From Tulasnella sp. 424 (Eukaryota; Basidiomycota; Agaricomycetes; Cantharellales; Tulasnellaceae): a stretch of DNA of 64,000 nt. The position numbers were made by a program, and so were the translations under genes. Shown here in pieces: positions 45,775 through 57,896 of this stretch; the first letter of the stretch is position 1, and the number at the start of each line of letters is the position of its first letter. The DNA is taken from assembly GCA_019633425.1 (NCBI GenBank), contig WSUB01000022.1, forward strand, positions 1-64,000. Reading direction: 5' to 3'. A model generated the notes under the pieces. The model was not told the origin of the DNA. It did not search any database and was given only the letters and a program-made list of their open reading frames with translations.

Positions 45775-46929
45775 TGTCGAGAGACGGGAAGGGGGGAGGA
45801 GGTGAGGTAGGTGATAGAGGAGGAGTGAGAGCGCGAGGTGTATGTAAAGATCATGCTGTCGTTGGCTGGTCGAGCTTGAAATCATTGGCTTGGATGGGTG
45901 CAGGCACCCAAGGCACGCGCATCTCACCCAAGTCGCACGCCCCCCGGCACGCCCCCGCCCGACTTAGGATCCCCCACAAGGAACGTGTACTTCGTCCACG
46001 GCAGAGTCATCAATCTTCACTTCTGACGTCGTTTCTGAACGCTGCTATGCCTAGGAAAGTCTTATTGCGATCAAGTGGTGCGTTTATTGATGCCTACCGC
46101 TGGCCTCGTTGCATGGCCAAGAATAAGAAAGAGGGTGATGGGGGCCGTGCACTTCACACAATGCGGCGCTCTGATAGGGACGCCACACATGGGGTCTTGG
46201 ATAAAAAGGCGTGCCCGTGGCTTGCACAGACGTCAGAGGCTATGCCCACAAGCCTAAAACCATCACCGTCTAACAACCATCTCCATCTTCTCTCTAACAT
46301 CACTTCACGACCTTCATCACAAACGACGGCGAAACGTACATTCTGACCGCCTTGACTGTATTGCCAGTGTGATGACAAATCACTGCAATATACTTTTGTC
46401 ATAAGCTTATCGGTCATGACGGGCTGCGGTTTGCTGAGAGTTCAACGCGACACGCTCCCTGACCCTGAGTTTCTGATGGCTCCGAAATGTCCCAAATCTG
46501 GAAGTCGGCCGGCGGCTTTTGCAAACGACCGGACGGGTTCCCTCATGTACTTGTCGCTTCCTCCGAACAACCACGCTGCGGCCCTCGTGCTTCAGACATT
46601 CGAGAAGGGCGGGAGCAAGGAACTTGGACTTGGCTCGGACTCGATTCATCCCGAACATTAGACGCCCGAGCAACATGATTTACCATTGAATGCAAACTTC
46701 CAGCACCGCCTCTTCTTGCTTCTATCTTATTTTTATACATGCGGACGCACGACTCTATCCACTCAGACGCGCACACACTATCGATATCGCGCTCTCGGGC
46801 GACATTATCCCATCTGTTATTGCTTGTCCCTAGTGTCGCTCTAGGTTCGGCTGATAACTTGACGCGGCCAGGGATATACCGCCACATGCATTGAGGGTCA
46901 GCAATATTTGGAATCTTCCCGAAGAAATC
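45775..46929. other. Upstream region of the oxygenase, no gene recognised
   Basis: Short overlapping frames on both strands (45774-46346 +, 46407-46676 -, 46543-46887 -) show no family motifs. The promoter of the oxygenase should lie at 45775-46300. Confidence 0.35.
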
Positions 46930-47265
46930 GTTTCATAACCTGTCAGGCCTGAAACCGGCGCCCTTGGTCGTCCTTCTCTTTCCATGGACGCACAGCTGAA
47001 ACTGAGGAAGAGAAAGCGTCGGTCTGTTTCTGTGGTACAATCATTCTTAACAAGCATCTAGAACCATCAGTCTTCTGTGGTACGATCCTTCTTAGCAAAC
47101 ATCTAGAACCATAATTCGAAAGGTTTCGCTAATATTGGCAACCTTTCAAGCGGCGCCCTTGGTCGTCCTTCACTTTCCATGGGCGCTCGGCTTAACCTGG
47201 GTAGACAAAGCGTCGGTCTGTTTCTGTTGTACGATTCCTTCGAACAAACTTCTAGAACACTTAGG
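46930..47265. repeat. Direct repeat, two diverged copies of ~190 nt
   Basis: CGGCGCCCTTGGTCGTCCTT starts near 46957 and again at 47151. Each is followed by AAAGCGTCGGTCTGTTTCTG, a TGGTACRATC-like block and TCTAGAAC. An extra short copy of the last part lies at 47072-47113. Confidence 0.6.
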
Positions 47266-47276
47266 GTTGATTTTAT

Positions 47277-47695
47277 CCGCTCATAACAACCAACGGCCAA
47301 ATCAGCATACATTGCCGTTTGAGGCATATCTTGGCACGGGCATCCATTTCCCGTTCCCCAATTTGCACCCACATTAAGACCTTTATGCTGTCTGTAAGGT
47401 CCCCTAGCCCACAGGTTCCGCTAATAACAACCAACGGTCAAAGTAGCATTCGTTGCCTCTAAAGCATACCTTGGCACGGGCATCCATTTCCCGTTCCCCA
47501 CTTCGCACCCACATTAAGCCTTTATGCTTTCCGTAAGGTCCCCTAGCCCACAGGTTGAATTCCGCTAATAGTAACCAGCGGTCAAAGTAGCATTCGTTGC
47601 CTTTAAAGCATACCTTGGCACGGGCATCACTTCCCGTTCCCCACTTTGCGCCCACATGAAGACCTTTATGCTTTCCGTAAGGTCCCCTAGCCCAC
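47277..47695. repeat. Tandem repeat, three copies of 134-144 nt
   Basis: Copies at 47277-47417, 47418-47561 and 47562-47695 start with CCGCTMATARYAACCARCGG and end with GGTCCCCTAGCCCAC. Copies 2 and 3 are most alike, copy 1 more diverged. On the minus strand copies 2-3 stay open in one frame (47404-47838) and repeat a ~48-residue block containing WARGPYGKHKGL and GNECYFDRWLLLAE. Coding is uncertain. Confidence 0.8.
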
Positions 47696-49638
47696 GGACG
47701 ATGTGCAAAGGAAATTGCCATAAATAGGTTTGCCCTCCCGCCCTCGTACCCTTTCACATGATACGGGGTATTCCGGCGAGTGGCGAACGCTCTCACGTAC
47801 ACAAGCCTTCCCAACTTGGCAGCCCAGCTAGTACTCAATAGAGCAGTTTGACTTTGCCCTTCTATTCCGATGCTCAGCCTCTCTGAAATCTTGGCTATCG
47901 TCTCTCAAGAGATCCTGAGATCTAGCACAAGTCTTCGCTCAAGTGGAACAAGTGGTGCACTTGAGTCGACTTCCTATTTGAGCAGATCCCTCTTGCGCTT
48001 TTCCCACCAGATGCCCAGGATAGTCAGCTCATCTATCGTGGACTATCAATGGTACGATTGTCTGAAGAACATAAAGAAGCTGGTTCTCCTCTTGTACCCT
48101 CCATCGAATGTCGTGGTCGCTTCAGAGCTTCGGTTTCGGCCGTCGAAGAGATTGGATATTGGACAATGGGGAGATTTCCCCAAAAAATAACCTCTCCGTA
48201 TCTCCCTCACCACCGATTAGAACATTCTGAGATCTCGTCAAGTTCTTAAAATTTGCCTCATAACTTGGGACAACGCTTTGCGGTGCACTGATAAGTGGTT
48301 TTGGGGGACGGCCTTACCATGACTATATCTCGGGCTTTCGGAGCCATCCGAGCATTCCCCTTGAAAACAGCTCTTGTGAGCCAACTCGCTGTACCACGGA
48401 GTCATGACGAATCTTTGAGGCTCGCCTAGGCTCCACGTTATCGACGACGACAAAGGCCGGCGGATGCAGTCCACGGAGGGGTTAGTCTATGGGGTGCACC
48501 CTTTGTACTGGTGTTGGAGTCTCGTTACCTTGACGTCGGTACAGCGACTGTGAGGCCTAAATGACTCTAATCGCTTTGTTCTAGCGATCTACTCGTAGAG
48601 GGGTGAACCGGGTCTACGTTCCCTCTTCCCGCAAGGGGGCTTGCGGCCCACGAATCGACACCAGACAGATCCGTTCACAATAGCAATCGTATCTTATCTG
48701 TCGGTCTCTTATGCCTCGGAGATATCCCGGGCCCTTGTTCCCAGCCAAGCCTCTCCCGGTCGTGTCCGCTCCTTCACTTGCACGACACGCCGCTCTCCCA
48801 AGCACTTACCATCACCTCGGAGGCGACCTGAGAAAAACGTTTAGGTTGGAGCAAAGGATGACCCCCCGTGTACGTATAAGCGCTGGGGTTTGTTTGATAA
48901 TAATTATTCTTTGTTTTTCAGTCATATTGTTATTTTCCCGGCCGGCTCAACGAGAGACAAAAAAAATAACACGTTGCAACGTGTTGGCCTCGCGTCATGT
49001 CACCCAACCCCACCTGAGAGCCCCTTCGACCGCTCCCCTTCCCCTTCCAGTCCAAACGGAGGAAGAATGGGACGAAGGACGCAGCAAGGGTAGTAGGGGG
49101 CCATCGTGAGGGAAGGGGTGCCAACTTTGTCCGACTCGGGGCGAGATACGAATCCGGCGATGGGAGGCGGGTGCAGGGTCCTGAGATTGCGATCCGCTAA
49201 TAACAAAGGCTCACAGACTAGACATCCGACGCCACGGCACCCAAGAAGTCAAAGGCCCATCACTACTTTATCTTCATTTGCACTCCGCGGCTCGTACACA
49301 CTTGCATGACGTTGTAAGACCAAGAGGGGGAAAAATAGCGATTTTTGAGTGCATATACGGTTACAGTCTTTTTTAGCTTACGACCTATGTAGGTAAATAC
49401 CCGAGACATGGGGGAGAACAAAAACAACATTCTAAAAAAATGCGAATAAATCAAGAACGAATATGGGGGTCAAAGAAGAATGCAAAGCGCGAAGAAAGGA
49501 TGCGTCGAAGATGATGGGTGTCGGAGCGCACTCGTCGAGAGGACGACGACCACAAAGAAAGGGCCCGAGCCCCGCCCGGGAGCGTGTCGAACTTGTCTCC
49601 TTCTCGGAAACAAAACGACTTCCCTTGGAAGAAAGTGT
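47696..49638. other. Intergenic, nothing recognised
   Basis: No gene recognised. A small perfect hairpin with arms CCGCAAG and CTTGCGG around GGGG lies near 48628-48645. Short frames (47870-48190 +, 48711-49109 +) have no motif or conserved context. Confidence 0.35.
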
Positions 49639-49914
49639 CTAGGCGGTGGGTTCGAAGAGTGTGCTTCGGTACCATTCGTTGAGTCGCTGAGCTTCATCGG
49701 CTTCCTTCGCTAAGCGGTTTTTGGATTTGCCCTGTGCTTGCAGAGCAAGCCATTTGGCATAGGCTGGGGAGCAACCGGGGCAGGCATCGGGAAGAGCGAG
49801 ATGCTTTTCTTGCTGACGGCCGGAGCAGGGGAAGCCTTGGGCAGCGTGTGGGCACGGCTCGTTGGCGGCGTGGGTGTGGTTGCACTTGTAGATGTAGTTG
49901 ACTGAGCGGCACAT
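49639..49914 (-). CDS. Small Cys/His-rich protein, copy 1
   Basis: A single-exon 91-aa protein without a signal peptide. Ordered positions suggest metal binding: C2, C11-x-H13, C21, C30 and C45-x2-C48, followed by SPAYAKW, a charged helical stretch (KSKNRLAKEADEAQRLNEW) and YRSTLFEP. The paralogue at 59634-59897 keeps all these positions, which strongly supports coding. A 62-nt intron with consensus ends lies in the 5'UTR (49918-49979), three bases before the ATG. Upstream is TATAAA at 50183-50188 on the minus strand. I do not recognise the family. A small zinc-binding regulatory or adaptor protein is a guess from the pattern only. Confidence 0.75.
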   Translation of the reverse strand: MCRSVNYIYKCNHTHAANEPCPHAAQGFPCSGRQQEKHLALPDACPGCSPAYAKWLALQAQGKSKNRLAKEADEAQRLNEWYRSTLFEPTA

Positions 49915-49917
49915 GGT

Positions 49918-49979
49918 CTGCGTTAAATTATGAAGTCAGCGTCTGGACCTCACCGCGTGGTGGTACGGATGAGACTCAC
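49918..49979 (-). other. 5'UTR intron of Cys/His-rich protein copy 1
   Basis: On the minus strand, GTGAGT donor at 49979 and CAG acceptor at 49918. The paralogue has an intron at the equivalent place (59916-59992). Confidence 0.55.
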
Positions 49980-50182
49980 GATGGATAAGTGGTTTTTTGG
50001 AGATGAAGGAGATGGAGTGGAGAGGTTTTGGATCGAGGAAGATCGGACAAGATAGATAGGTCTTTTTAAGAAGAGATGGGAGTGGTGTTTGGAAGAGAGG
50101 TAAGATTCAACTGTGTAGTTGTGAGGAGTGGGGAATGGCTCGCTGTTGCGATGCTGAACTGGTAGCCGACCTCAAGCATGGC
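49980..50182 (-). other. 5' leader of Cys/His-rich protein copy 1
   Basis: Minus-strand leader between the UTR intron and the TATA box. It is AG/CT-rich with no coding signal. Confidence 0.35.
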
Positions 50183-50188
50183 TTTATA
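50183..50188 (-). promoter_or_regulatory. TATA box of Cys/His-rich protein copy 1
   Basis: Minus strand AAGCTATAAAGCC, the same 13-nt context as upstream of the paralogue (60277-60282). Confidence 0.6.
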
Positions 50189-50921
50189 GCTTGAAAGCGA
50201 GGGCTCGAGGTGTGCAGCGGTCCATAAATCCAGAGAAAAGGAGAGTCCCGAAAAGGCAGGCAGGCTCCAAGGGCCAACACGTTCACGCCCATAGGAATAG
50301 AATTGGGAGTTGTGAAGGGATAATGGGTCCTCATGGCGTGTTGTTGGAGATGGCCCAGAAGAAGCGCCCGATGAAGGGTTATGGGATGGGCAGGGGTGGG
50401 TGCGTCAGTGAATTGGCCCACTAGCGTCGAAGTGAGTTTGCCGATAATTCGAAGGCCACCTAGAAGTTAGTTCCGAATGCGGTTTTGGGCCAGAGTTGCT
50501 GTTTCGGACCACAATCTCTGTGCAACTATGAAACGTGTACAATAGCATCAAAATATCTTTAACGTGGTCGTCGTCGAAGGTGGCCTAGCTAGGTAGGAAC
50601 GATGCAGGGACGAGGGGCTGGAGTGGGCTGCTATGGACTATAAAGGCAGCTTCAACACTACATCAGTTGTCTTTCTCTGATTCTCTAAGGGTTGATGGTT
50701 GATGGCTGGTTGTTCTTCCCCTCCCGATTCAAGATAGTCGTGGCCCGATCCGACGACAAAGGGAGAAAAGGGTGCAGGGAAAAAGGCGAACTCACTGATG
50801 GGAAGGGGCGGCTTCTTCTCACGCGCCCTGCGCCGTGTCTCGCGTAATCAAAACCCTGACTCGCTAGGAGGCCGACGACTCCCACCATCACCCGACGCTA
50901 GTAGTAACTGCCAAATCCGAT
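50189..50921. other. Divergent intergenic region
   Basis: Lies between the minus-strand Cys/His-rich gene and the plus-strand Dap1-like gene. A CTATAAAGGC box near 50638-50647 (+) could serve a transcript towards the Dap1-like gene. No gene seen. Confidence 0.4.
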
Positions 50922-51930
50922 ATGGATCCTACGAGTCTCACTGCCGGCCCCAATGCCTCCCTTGCTCCTGCAAAGAACGATCCCATTCCAAAGGTTAGTT
51001 TTCGTTTTTTGCTTCCGATGATAATCTCCTGACCCAACTCCGGGGCCCGATCTTTTTACCGAATCATCCTGATCTGTGCACAAATTCTCTTAGAGCGTCC
51101 TCGCCACGAAAAACGGCGTAAATGGAGGTTCGTACATCGTGGCTTTCGCGATCCATCGTTCTAGACACCACTCACGCCCCATCTTTGGATTTTCCTTTGA
51201 CACTTTTTTCGAATTAGCTCCTATCTGGGTAGCCGTCAAGGGTACGTGAAATCATTCGGCCCTCACGTATTTCCGCATTCATCCCTCGGCTCATTTGTTC
51301 ACTCCTTTATGAAATAATGCCTCAAGGCCTAGTCTTTGACTGCAGCGCTAAACCAGACATGTACGGTCCTGGAGGTGCGTGTTTCTGCTCTTCACCCAGT
51401 TCCAGGGAAAACTCGAAACTGATTGGGGGGCCCAATGTCTGATTTTCCCTCGGACGGGCGGTCACTTGTAGCCGGCTACCATATTCTTGCAGGTATTCCC
51501 TCGTTCCAATGATAATCCGAAGGCACAGCTTTCGGGGCGCTCCGCGCGGGTCGCTTATCCTCGGGGTTCGGTCCATAGGCAAGGATGGTTCGAAGGCCCT
51601 GGGATTGGGCAGCTTGAAACCGGGAGACGTTGATGCCGACTACTCCTCCTTGGGGTACGTCCACTTGTCACGTCATGGGGTGACGATCTCGTGAGCTTGA
51701 GCTCCTTTCGGCTGACCTCCTGCTTGCGCCCCACTTTTGTTCCATGCAGCCCCGACGAGATGAAGACACTCAACAACTGGCTGAATTTCTTCCAAGCGGT
51801 GGGTGTAATCTCCATTCGTCCGCCGGTTTTGGCGTCTTTGGACGTCAAAAGGATTCGCAGTTATCTCAGACGCTGAGACTCTCGTCTTGGGATGCAGAGA
51901 TACAATCAAGTCGGTGTTGTCGCACCCTAA
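50922..51930 (+). CDS. dap1: Dap1/MAPR-type cytochrome b5-like haem-binding protein (8 exons)
   Basis: Membrane-associated progesterone receptor family (yeast Dap1, PGRMC1). These proteins bind haem through a tyrosine and support P450 enzymes of sterol synthesis. Exons 50922-50993, 51094-51127, 51218-51241, 51327-51374, 51472-51492, 51579-51654, 51750-51798 and 51898-51930 join to 118 aa. The core reads APIWVAVKGLVFDCSAKPDM, then YGPGAGYHILAGKDGSKALG, LGSLKPGDVDADYSSLGPDE, MKTLNNWLNFFQARYNQVGV and a short end VAP. The expected haem tyrosine (YGPG) is present. Exons of 21-49 nt hide this gene from simple ORF calling. The segment before APIW (SVLATKNGVNG) is weaker than the usual FTxEEL block, so exon 2 is the least sure. 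No transmembrane segment is seen, as in soluble fungal members. Confidence 0.88.
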
Positions 51931-54900
51931 TCTCTGGGATAAGCTCGCCTTCTTCCCTCCCCCTGCCTCGTTGCATCTGGAAGGATCTCGACCGTTTGCA
52001 TTGCCTTTACGGCGGGGAAGAGGGAAATGACTAGTCCGAACCCATCAAGGATCCGAAGTAACTATTAAGAATGCCAGCGTTCGTGAATCGAGTATCTTAG
52101 TTGTGATTGTATGCGTGATTATCATATGTGTACGTGCAAAAAAAAAAGCTTGCACTAGCGTTTCATTGGGGAATTATGGTGCGACTTCTTCCACACGTGA
52201 TCCTATCGGCTCTACGCGACTGAGCGAGCTTGTTGAGTTTACGTCCCAACGCTGTGTCGTCCGTCCGATCGTCCACGAGCCATGCACCCTAACTTTTCCG
52301 GAGTAACTAAACCCCAAGGCCGCTGGCATGAGGCATCGCAGGCGCTCCCTAGCCGATGCCGGCGTCGGGCGATGCTCTCCGCACTATTTACGAGCAGCCA
52401 AGGTGGATCGCTCCAGCCCATGTAATCAAATTCTCGAAATTCTTTCCAAGATTCTCTCCACTCAGCGGATTCGGCTCAATTTAGCCATAATATGTACATG
52501 GGAAATAACGTCCGATAGAGCGGAGTGCGCTGCGTCCTCGGTAATCAGGTGAAAAAAATGTGCTTTTTCAAAATTATGTGCCGATCGTCAGGCCAAAGGC
52601 CTGGTATCTTCACATGTGCTGATATCTTCATTCACTCCGAGGGGGCATTACGCCATCATGGGAAAGCGCCTGTGATGCTAAACCTTCGAACCTTGAGGGG
52701 AATTTATCAGCTCCTAAAGCCTACGGCACTTGCAACGAAGCGAGACGCTCATATGACCTCTCAGAAAGGTCTCTGGAACATTCCGTCTCCATCGAACTTA
52801 TCAGGAGCAGGTGTATGCCAATCTCCGGATCGATCTGGGGTTACGCTTGCACGCAGCTGCATCGATCTCCACAATCTTCTAGACAGGTGGCTGCCTCATG
52901 TTCAATTTTCCCTCTTTGGGATGACAGACCTCACAATCAATAGTGCTAGATCCTTTCGCAGCTGCTGGCCTGGGGAAGGCCGCACCAAGATCTAACGAAG
53001 TACGTCCTTTTCAAGGGTCGTCGGACTAATGGAGTGAATGACGTCGAAAACTGCCCCGCCTTACACGGAAGGAATCTCCGAAGGTGGGAGACCAAACATG
53101 CAGAGGCTAAGACGCTGCCATAATGATCTGCATTAGGTGGCCGGTGGCAAAAAAGTTCACAGCAGTTACGCACTGCACATGGGTTTCGGTCCTACTCGGC
53201 TCAGCCATGCAAAATGGTACCAAAAGGAAACTTGCAAGACATGCTGTCAACGATAACCAAGCAGGTGATAAACACGTAAGGGACACCGAAGAAAGAAGCT
53301 TTCAAGAGAGGGGACTCCGCGGTAATTTTTTTTTTCAAATCACGACCAAAGCAATAGCCCCTCCGACTGCCCTGAGCTAAGGAACTCCAATCCCTCGGAT
53401 GCTTTAAGAGAAGCAAAGACATGCAAGAGCAGCAAGGCAAGGTTGCCTGTAGCCGAGGTGGCGAGGCGTGTCGATTTTTCGAAGTGGTGTTTATACGGAT
53501 TTCCGCATCCACGCCGAACGAAACAGTTGCTGGCCTTGGGATTTCCGGCCGATGTTCCCGGGGCATATAAGTTGGAAGTAAATGACCTCCATTTTTGCGG
53601 AGTTACACACTCGATCGGTCAATTGAGAGCGGCTCTCCGAGTGGACAGCTGAGGATGGAGGAGGCCAGTGAGATTGAATGCACGACAGCCTCGTGCAAAC
53701 TGGTTCGTGTAATGATTAACGGAAGGCAGCAGAGAGACATGGGATGTGAGCATTCATCCACGGATCATGGGTGGCTGGAATCTGGTAACGAGTTGTGAGC
53801 TGGAAAGAGAGAACACCGGAGGCTCGATCTCCATAGGGGGTAAAATCCCCAAAGCCTTGCTCTCGGCATCCTAGGCGGGAACGCACCAAGATCGATGCTA
53901 GAGTAGAGTTTGGTTGAACTTACACAAGCGTAGACTTTAGGGAGAGATTGTGAACGGCCTGAGGAGGCGATGAGAAGGGGAAATCCCCAGCATAGTCAGC
54001 ACGGGAGAATCGAAACGGCCAAAAAGGCATCACGTGACGCACGGTGTCTTCCGGTTCGAAGGGGGCTGGCTGGTCGGAATAGCCCTCAGTACCCCCGAAA
54101 GGGTGTGCTGTTAACGCCGGGACGAAAACTGTCGAGCAATCGTACTCGACTGGGAGCGAGGCGGCGTAACGTTCTTGAACCTTGGTCCCCCGACTGTGCC
54201 GGACCGCTTCCCACTACCCGCTTTTTTCGCGGAACAACGTCGATACCCTCGATCCTTCGCGAGGAAACTTACAGCGAAAACTCGTACATATCAGCTGTGT
54301 ATTTTTTGCCACCGATATTCACACTCCAATGTGTGTCGGCAAAGGCCTCGTTGTTTGTTCTCGCCTTGTCCTCTCCGACAAGGCATGGTCATCTCTACTC
54401 AAACCTTGCGAGCGCCCCAGCGTAACGGAGCTACGCCCACACTATCTGCTTGATTCAACAGTTGATATGACTACTTTTCTATGCCCGGCCCTCCTTGTAA
54501 ACAGTTGTGACTCAAGTTGTTATTTGTATTAGGAGGGCTGAGGTTTTTCTGCGCGCGTGCCTTCGGTTCGAACCTGCCGCTTTCGGTAATTATGATGATT
54601 GACATGGAGCACAGCTTTTTCAAATACTCTACTAAGCCTCTGCAGCTCGTGGCCTTCTTGAATTTGATACAGGCACTGATGATCGGATGCGGTTATGCTA
54701 TATCAAGAAACTGAAGTCATCGAGGCTCTCCTGAAAGGGGGAGATGAACGCAAGCCCGCCCCCTCCGCCAACAGAGGCTTTTTGGCCCGAGTCTCATAGT
54801 TTCCTTGCGTATGCTTGATAGATGCATGGGAAGAGAATGACAGGTCTTCTTCGAGTGGAACGTGGGGATTCAGTCATTCTAGGATAAGCAATGAACACAG

Positions 54901-56041
54901 CCGTGTCGACCACGCGATCCCGGCGGCGGAGCGAAGATGCGAGCGAAAGTTGGTATGATAAGACCATCCATATATTTGTATTACATCTAACATCTGATTC
55001 TGAATAAACCTTAAGAGTTTCGGGGACCATCGGAGACTCCCGAAGAAGAAGCAAGCCCCCGATTGCTGGGACGTCCAAGAGTCACGGGAGGTTAGTACAC
55101 CGAAAAGCGGAAATCCGAGAGCCGTTCGACGCTACGGAGTTCACTCAGTGATACAATGCGAGAGTGCATTTAATCTTGTTGAAGCATATTTGCACCCGTC
55201 TACTCCGTCGGAGAAAAAGAATGGGGTAATGCCAGGCTGAACTCGATCGCGGTGGATTGCCTAAATTATTATATGTAATATTAGGTATAACACTTGGAGA
55301 TACCGGTGAGATAATGTACATTCAAATGTGTCTAAATTCTGACGCATTGTTTCCTTCGGCATTTGAAGAGCAGATACACCAGCCATGTTCTCGAATTGAC
55401 GCGTTCTAACTCTGAAGGGTCAACGCAACTCTGCGCCCGCGCCACCGCCACCACACAGAAACACCATCAAATACCTTGCCACTTGACCCCAAATTCGATA
55501 TATCGAGGCACCAGACCCCTCGGAAGCGTAACGTTAACTTTGGGTGGCGAAAAGATAAACGGCCCCGAGGGAGTTTAGATAATAAAGGTGTGTATGTCAA
55601 AGAAAACAGACGGTCATTTGTCACACAGGGGCTGCGGACCAAAAATGCGAGTATCACATTATCAAGGAAGAATTAAGAGTGTGTTCTCGTACACAGATCA
55701 CCGTCGTGACGTTCACCGGCGGAGATCCCGACTTGTACTATTGGACGAGCTTACGGGCCGGTCGTGAGCCCAACCTACGTAAAACTGCACAACGCGTTCC
55801 TATGCACGGACGTCTCCGAGAGAGGGAACCAAAAAGAGATCCCGTGCAAGGTCCCCGTTCTGTGGGATGAGACGAGGAGATAGACCGCACAAAAGCGGAA
55901 ATCCGGCCTGAGAGCGATCGAATTGCCAAGGTGCGGAATTTACACAGTCCGGGATGTTTCTCCGAGTGCACGTCGGACTTTAGCTCCCCGAAGCCTGTGA
56001 AGAGAAACTGGTTGAAGTATAGTCGAGGTGAGAGTGCGAGT
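51931..56041. other. Long gene-poor region
   Basis: About 4.1 kb with many short frames on both strands (largest 52525-52995 + and 53970-54425 +). None has recognisable motifs or splice-consistent extension. Sequence near 55088-55120 (AAAAGCGGAAATCCGAGAGC) resembles 55893-55920. No tRNA or transposon ends identified. Confidence 0.35.
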
Positions 56042-56405
56042 TGGACTAGTTGAAGGAGGGAGGCGGGTACAAGTGTGGTGGCTTGGGACTGGATGATACC
56101 GGTCTGCGACTCGCGAGTCGTAAACAAGCTACGATCCTCGGATCCGCGGAATGGTCTAAGGCCATTGAGAGCGTAATTCAGAGGCTAAGTTGTCTGTTGT
56201 TTGTAACATCCCGTGGTTTGGGTTCAGGCCTGGTGGTCTGCGAATTGGACTTGTTGTAGGCGAGAGGCGAGGACAAGTATGGTGGCTTGGGCTTGAGGAT
56301 ACCAGTGGACGAGTCGTAGAAGAGCTACGATCCTCGGAATGGCCTCAGGCTACGCATCGAGAACGTAATTCAGAGGTTAAGCTGCCTGTGGTTTGTGCCG
56401 CTTCG
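56042..56405. repeat. Direct repeat, two copies of ~200 nt
   Basis: Copy 1 starts at 56042 (TTGGACTAGTTGAAGG), copy 2 at 56245 (TTGGACTTGTTGTAGG). Both continue with GTGGTGGCTTGGG/TATGGTGGCTTGGG, GAGCTACGATCCTCGG-like and AACGTAATTCAGAGG-like blocks. No coding potential is apparent. Confidence 0.65.
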
Positions 56406-56925
56406 TGATTGCCCTAGTTGACTGGGTTCGAGCCTGAAAGACAAGGATGATCCCCATGTACCGTCGATTGGAATTATTAGACTCACCGAAATCAAATAAT
56501 CCTGAATGAGACGAGTTTCTGTCGCACGGCATAAGCATCCAGACTCCCGTGCATTGCATATCCTCCTGAAACGGTTATATGAGACCTGCTACCTCGAATT
56601 GAGGGTGTTCGCAGAGATCTAGCGACAGGAATAGTGTGCAAGCGTTGATGGTCTGCAGATTTGCAGTGCGGACCTGACTTAGTTCTCTGAGTCTTAGAGC
56701 CAAGTTGATGTACTCTCTGAGACCAAAGGATGATGTTGCCAAGGAGAGAGCGGCTGGAGTGGAGGGAAACTCGGCAACTCAACGCTTGCTGCGGATGGTC
56801 GATCCGAGGTCCGCGCGGCGGCCTTAGCACTGACGACACTCAACTTCCACCACCACCATCACCTTGTAACAACACACCTTAGCAAAAGCTTTCAAAGCAA
56901 AAGCTCCCGGCCAAACCTATCAAGC
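56406..56925. other. Upstream region of UPF0357 gene
   Basis: No gene recognised. 56840-56925 is a CA/CT-rich leader (CCACCACCACCATCACC) immediately before the ATG. Confidence 0.4.
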
Positions 56926-57582
56926 ATGCTCTTCAGCCTTTCGATCTACGGATTCATCTGTCTCGCTTTATTCTGTAAGTAGACCTCTCCGCTTTTCTCG
57001 GGGTCCAGTCTAAATGACAACCTCGCACCCCTCCATTATACACAAAAATGCAGTTGTATTATACAAACGTCATAATATCATCGACCACCTCCCACCATCC
57101 ATCGTCGACCGCTTACCAGAACGTCTCACTCGGCAAAGGAACTACGCTCCGCTGAACACGTTTGCAGGGCAACGCGCAGCGGGGCTACACTCCTCGGCGT
57201 TCGACATCGAGAGCAACATGGCCGCTGGGGATTCGAGGATGGGTTTGGACGAGCAAGGTGCTGCGGAGGTTAGGGATATCATGCAGAGGGAGAGGGTCAA
57301 GTGAGTCCCGTTGCGTCCTTTGTCGATTGGGGTGTAAATGCTGACGAGGTGTATACATGTGCACCAACTTTGCGCGCGCAAACGCATACACTGTGCAGCT
57401 TTGACCAAGCTCGGCTCATCCGCCAGAACCGTATCCTTGCTGCCAACGGAATCGACCCATCTGGTGAGTGAACCATTTGTTCCCACTTTCTGCGTGTGCC
57501 CAGAGAGCAACTCGTTGAAAGGGCGTTCGTCGTTCTATTTTCAGGCATGCCGCTCGACTCCAAGGCCGTCACCCGACTGTAA
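56926..57582 (+). CDS. UPF0357/DUF2015 family small membrane-anchored protein (4 exons)
   Basis: Exons 56926-56974, 57054-57300, 57399-57463 and 57545-57582 join to 132 aa. An N-terminal membrane anchor (MLFSLSIYGFICLALFFVLY) is followed by YKRHNIIDHLPPSIVDRLPE, a linker, GLHSSAFDIESNMAAGDSRM, GLDEQGAAEVRDIMQRERVN, FDQARLIRQNRILAANGIDP and SGMPLDSKAVTRL. The GDSR-x-GLD, FD-x-AR and NGI-P-G-P motifs are typical of the fungal DUF2015/UPF0357 family. Its function is unknown to me. The middle exon alone reads as 57014-57304, which misses both ends. All introns are GT-AG and phases are consistent. Confidence 0.88.
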
Positions 57583-57896
57583 AGCACCCACCGACACGAG
57601 GGACAGCTGTAAAAGGCCTAGCGCTCATTGAGGAGCGCTGGGTTTCCTCCTCCCGGTTCGACTGTCACTTGCAAAGTTCGCCCTTTGGAGCGCCGACCTT
57701 GGAACGCTGAAACCCAAATCATACCCAGCTCGACCATAACCCATAACCTGCAACCTTCGCCCACCCAACAACCTTTCGCCCACATACGCTCCTTTACACT
57801 TCTCTATCTCGACCTTTTTTTCATTTTGTTTCTCCTACTCCCGGACTTTCGTTTCTAATTTCCAGTCTCTTGCGGCCTCTATATTTGTCGCTTGCC
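57583..57896. other. 3' flank of UPF0357 gene
   Basis: Pyrimidine-rich (CTCGACCTTTTTTTCATTTTG), with no second gene. Confidence 0.4.

Noticed and set aside
53970..54425. 151-codon plus-strand frame in the gene-poor region
   Set aside because: No motif, no splice-consistent extension, and composition like the surrounding noncoding DNA.
54550..54600. Possible tRNA B-box (GGTTCGAACC)
   Set aside because: No acceptor stem, D-arm or anticodon arm can be folded around it.
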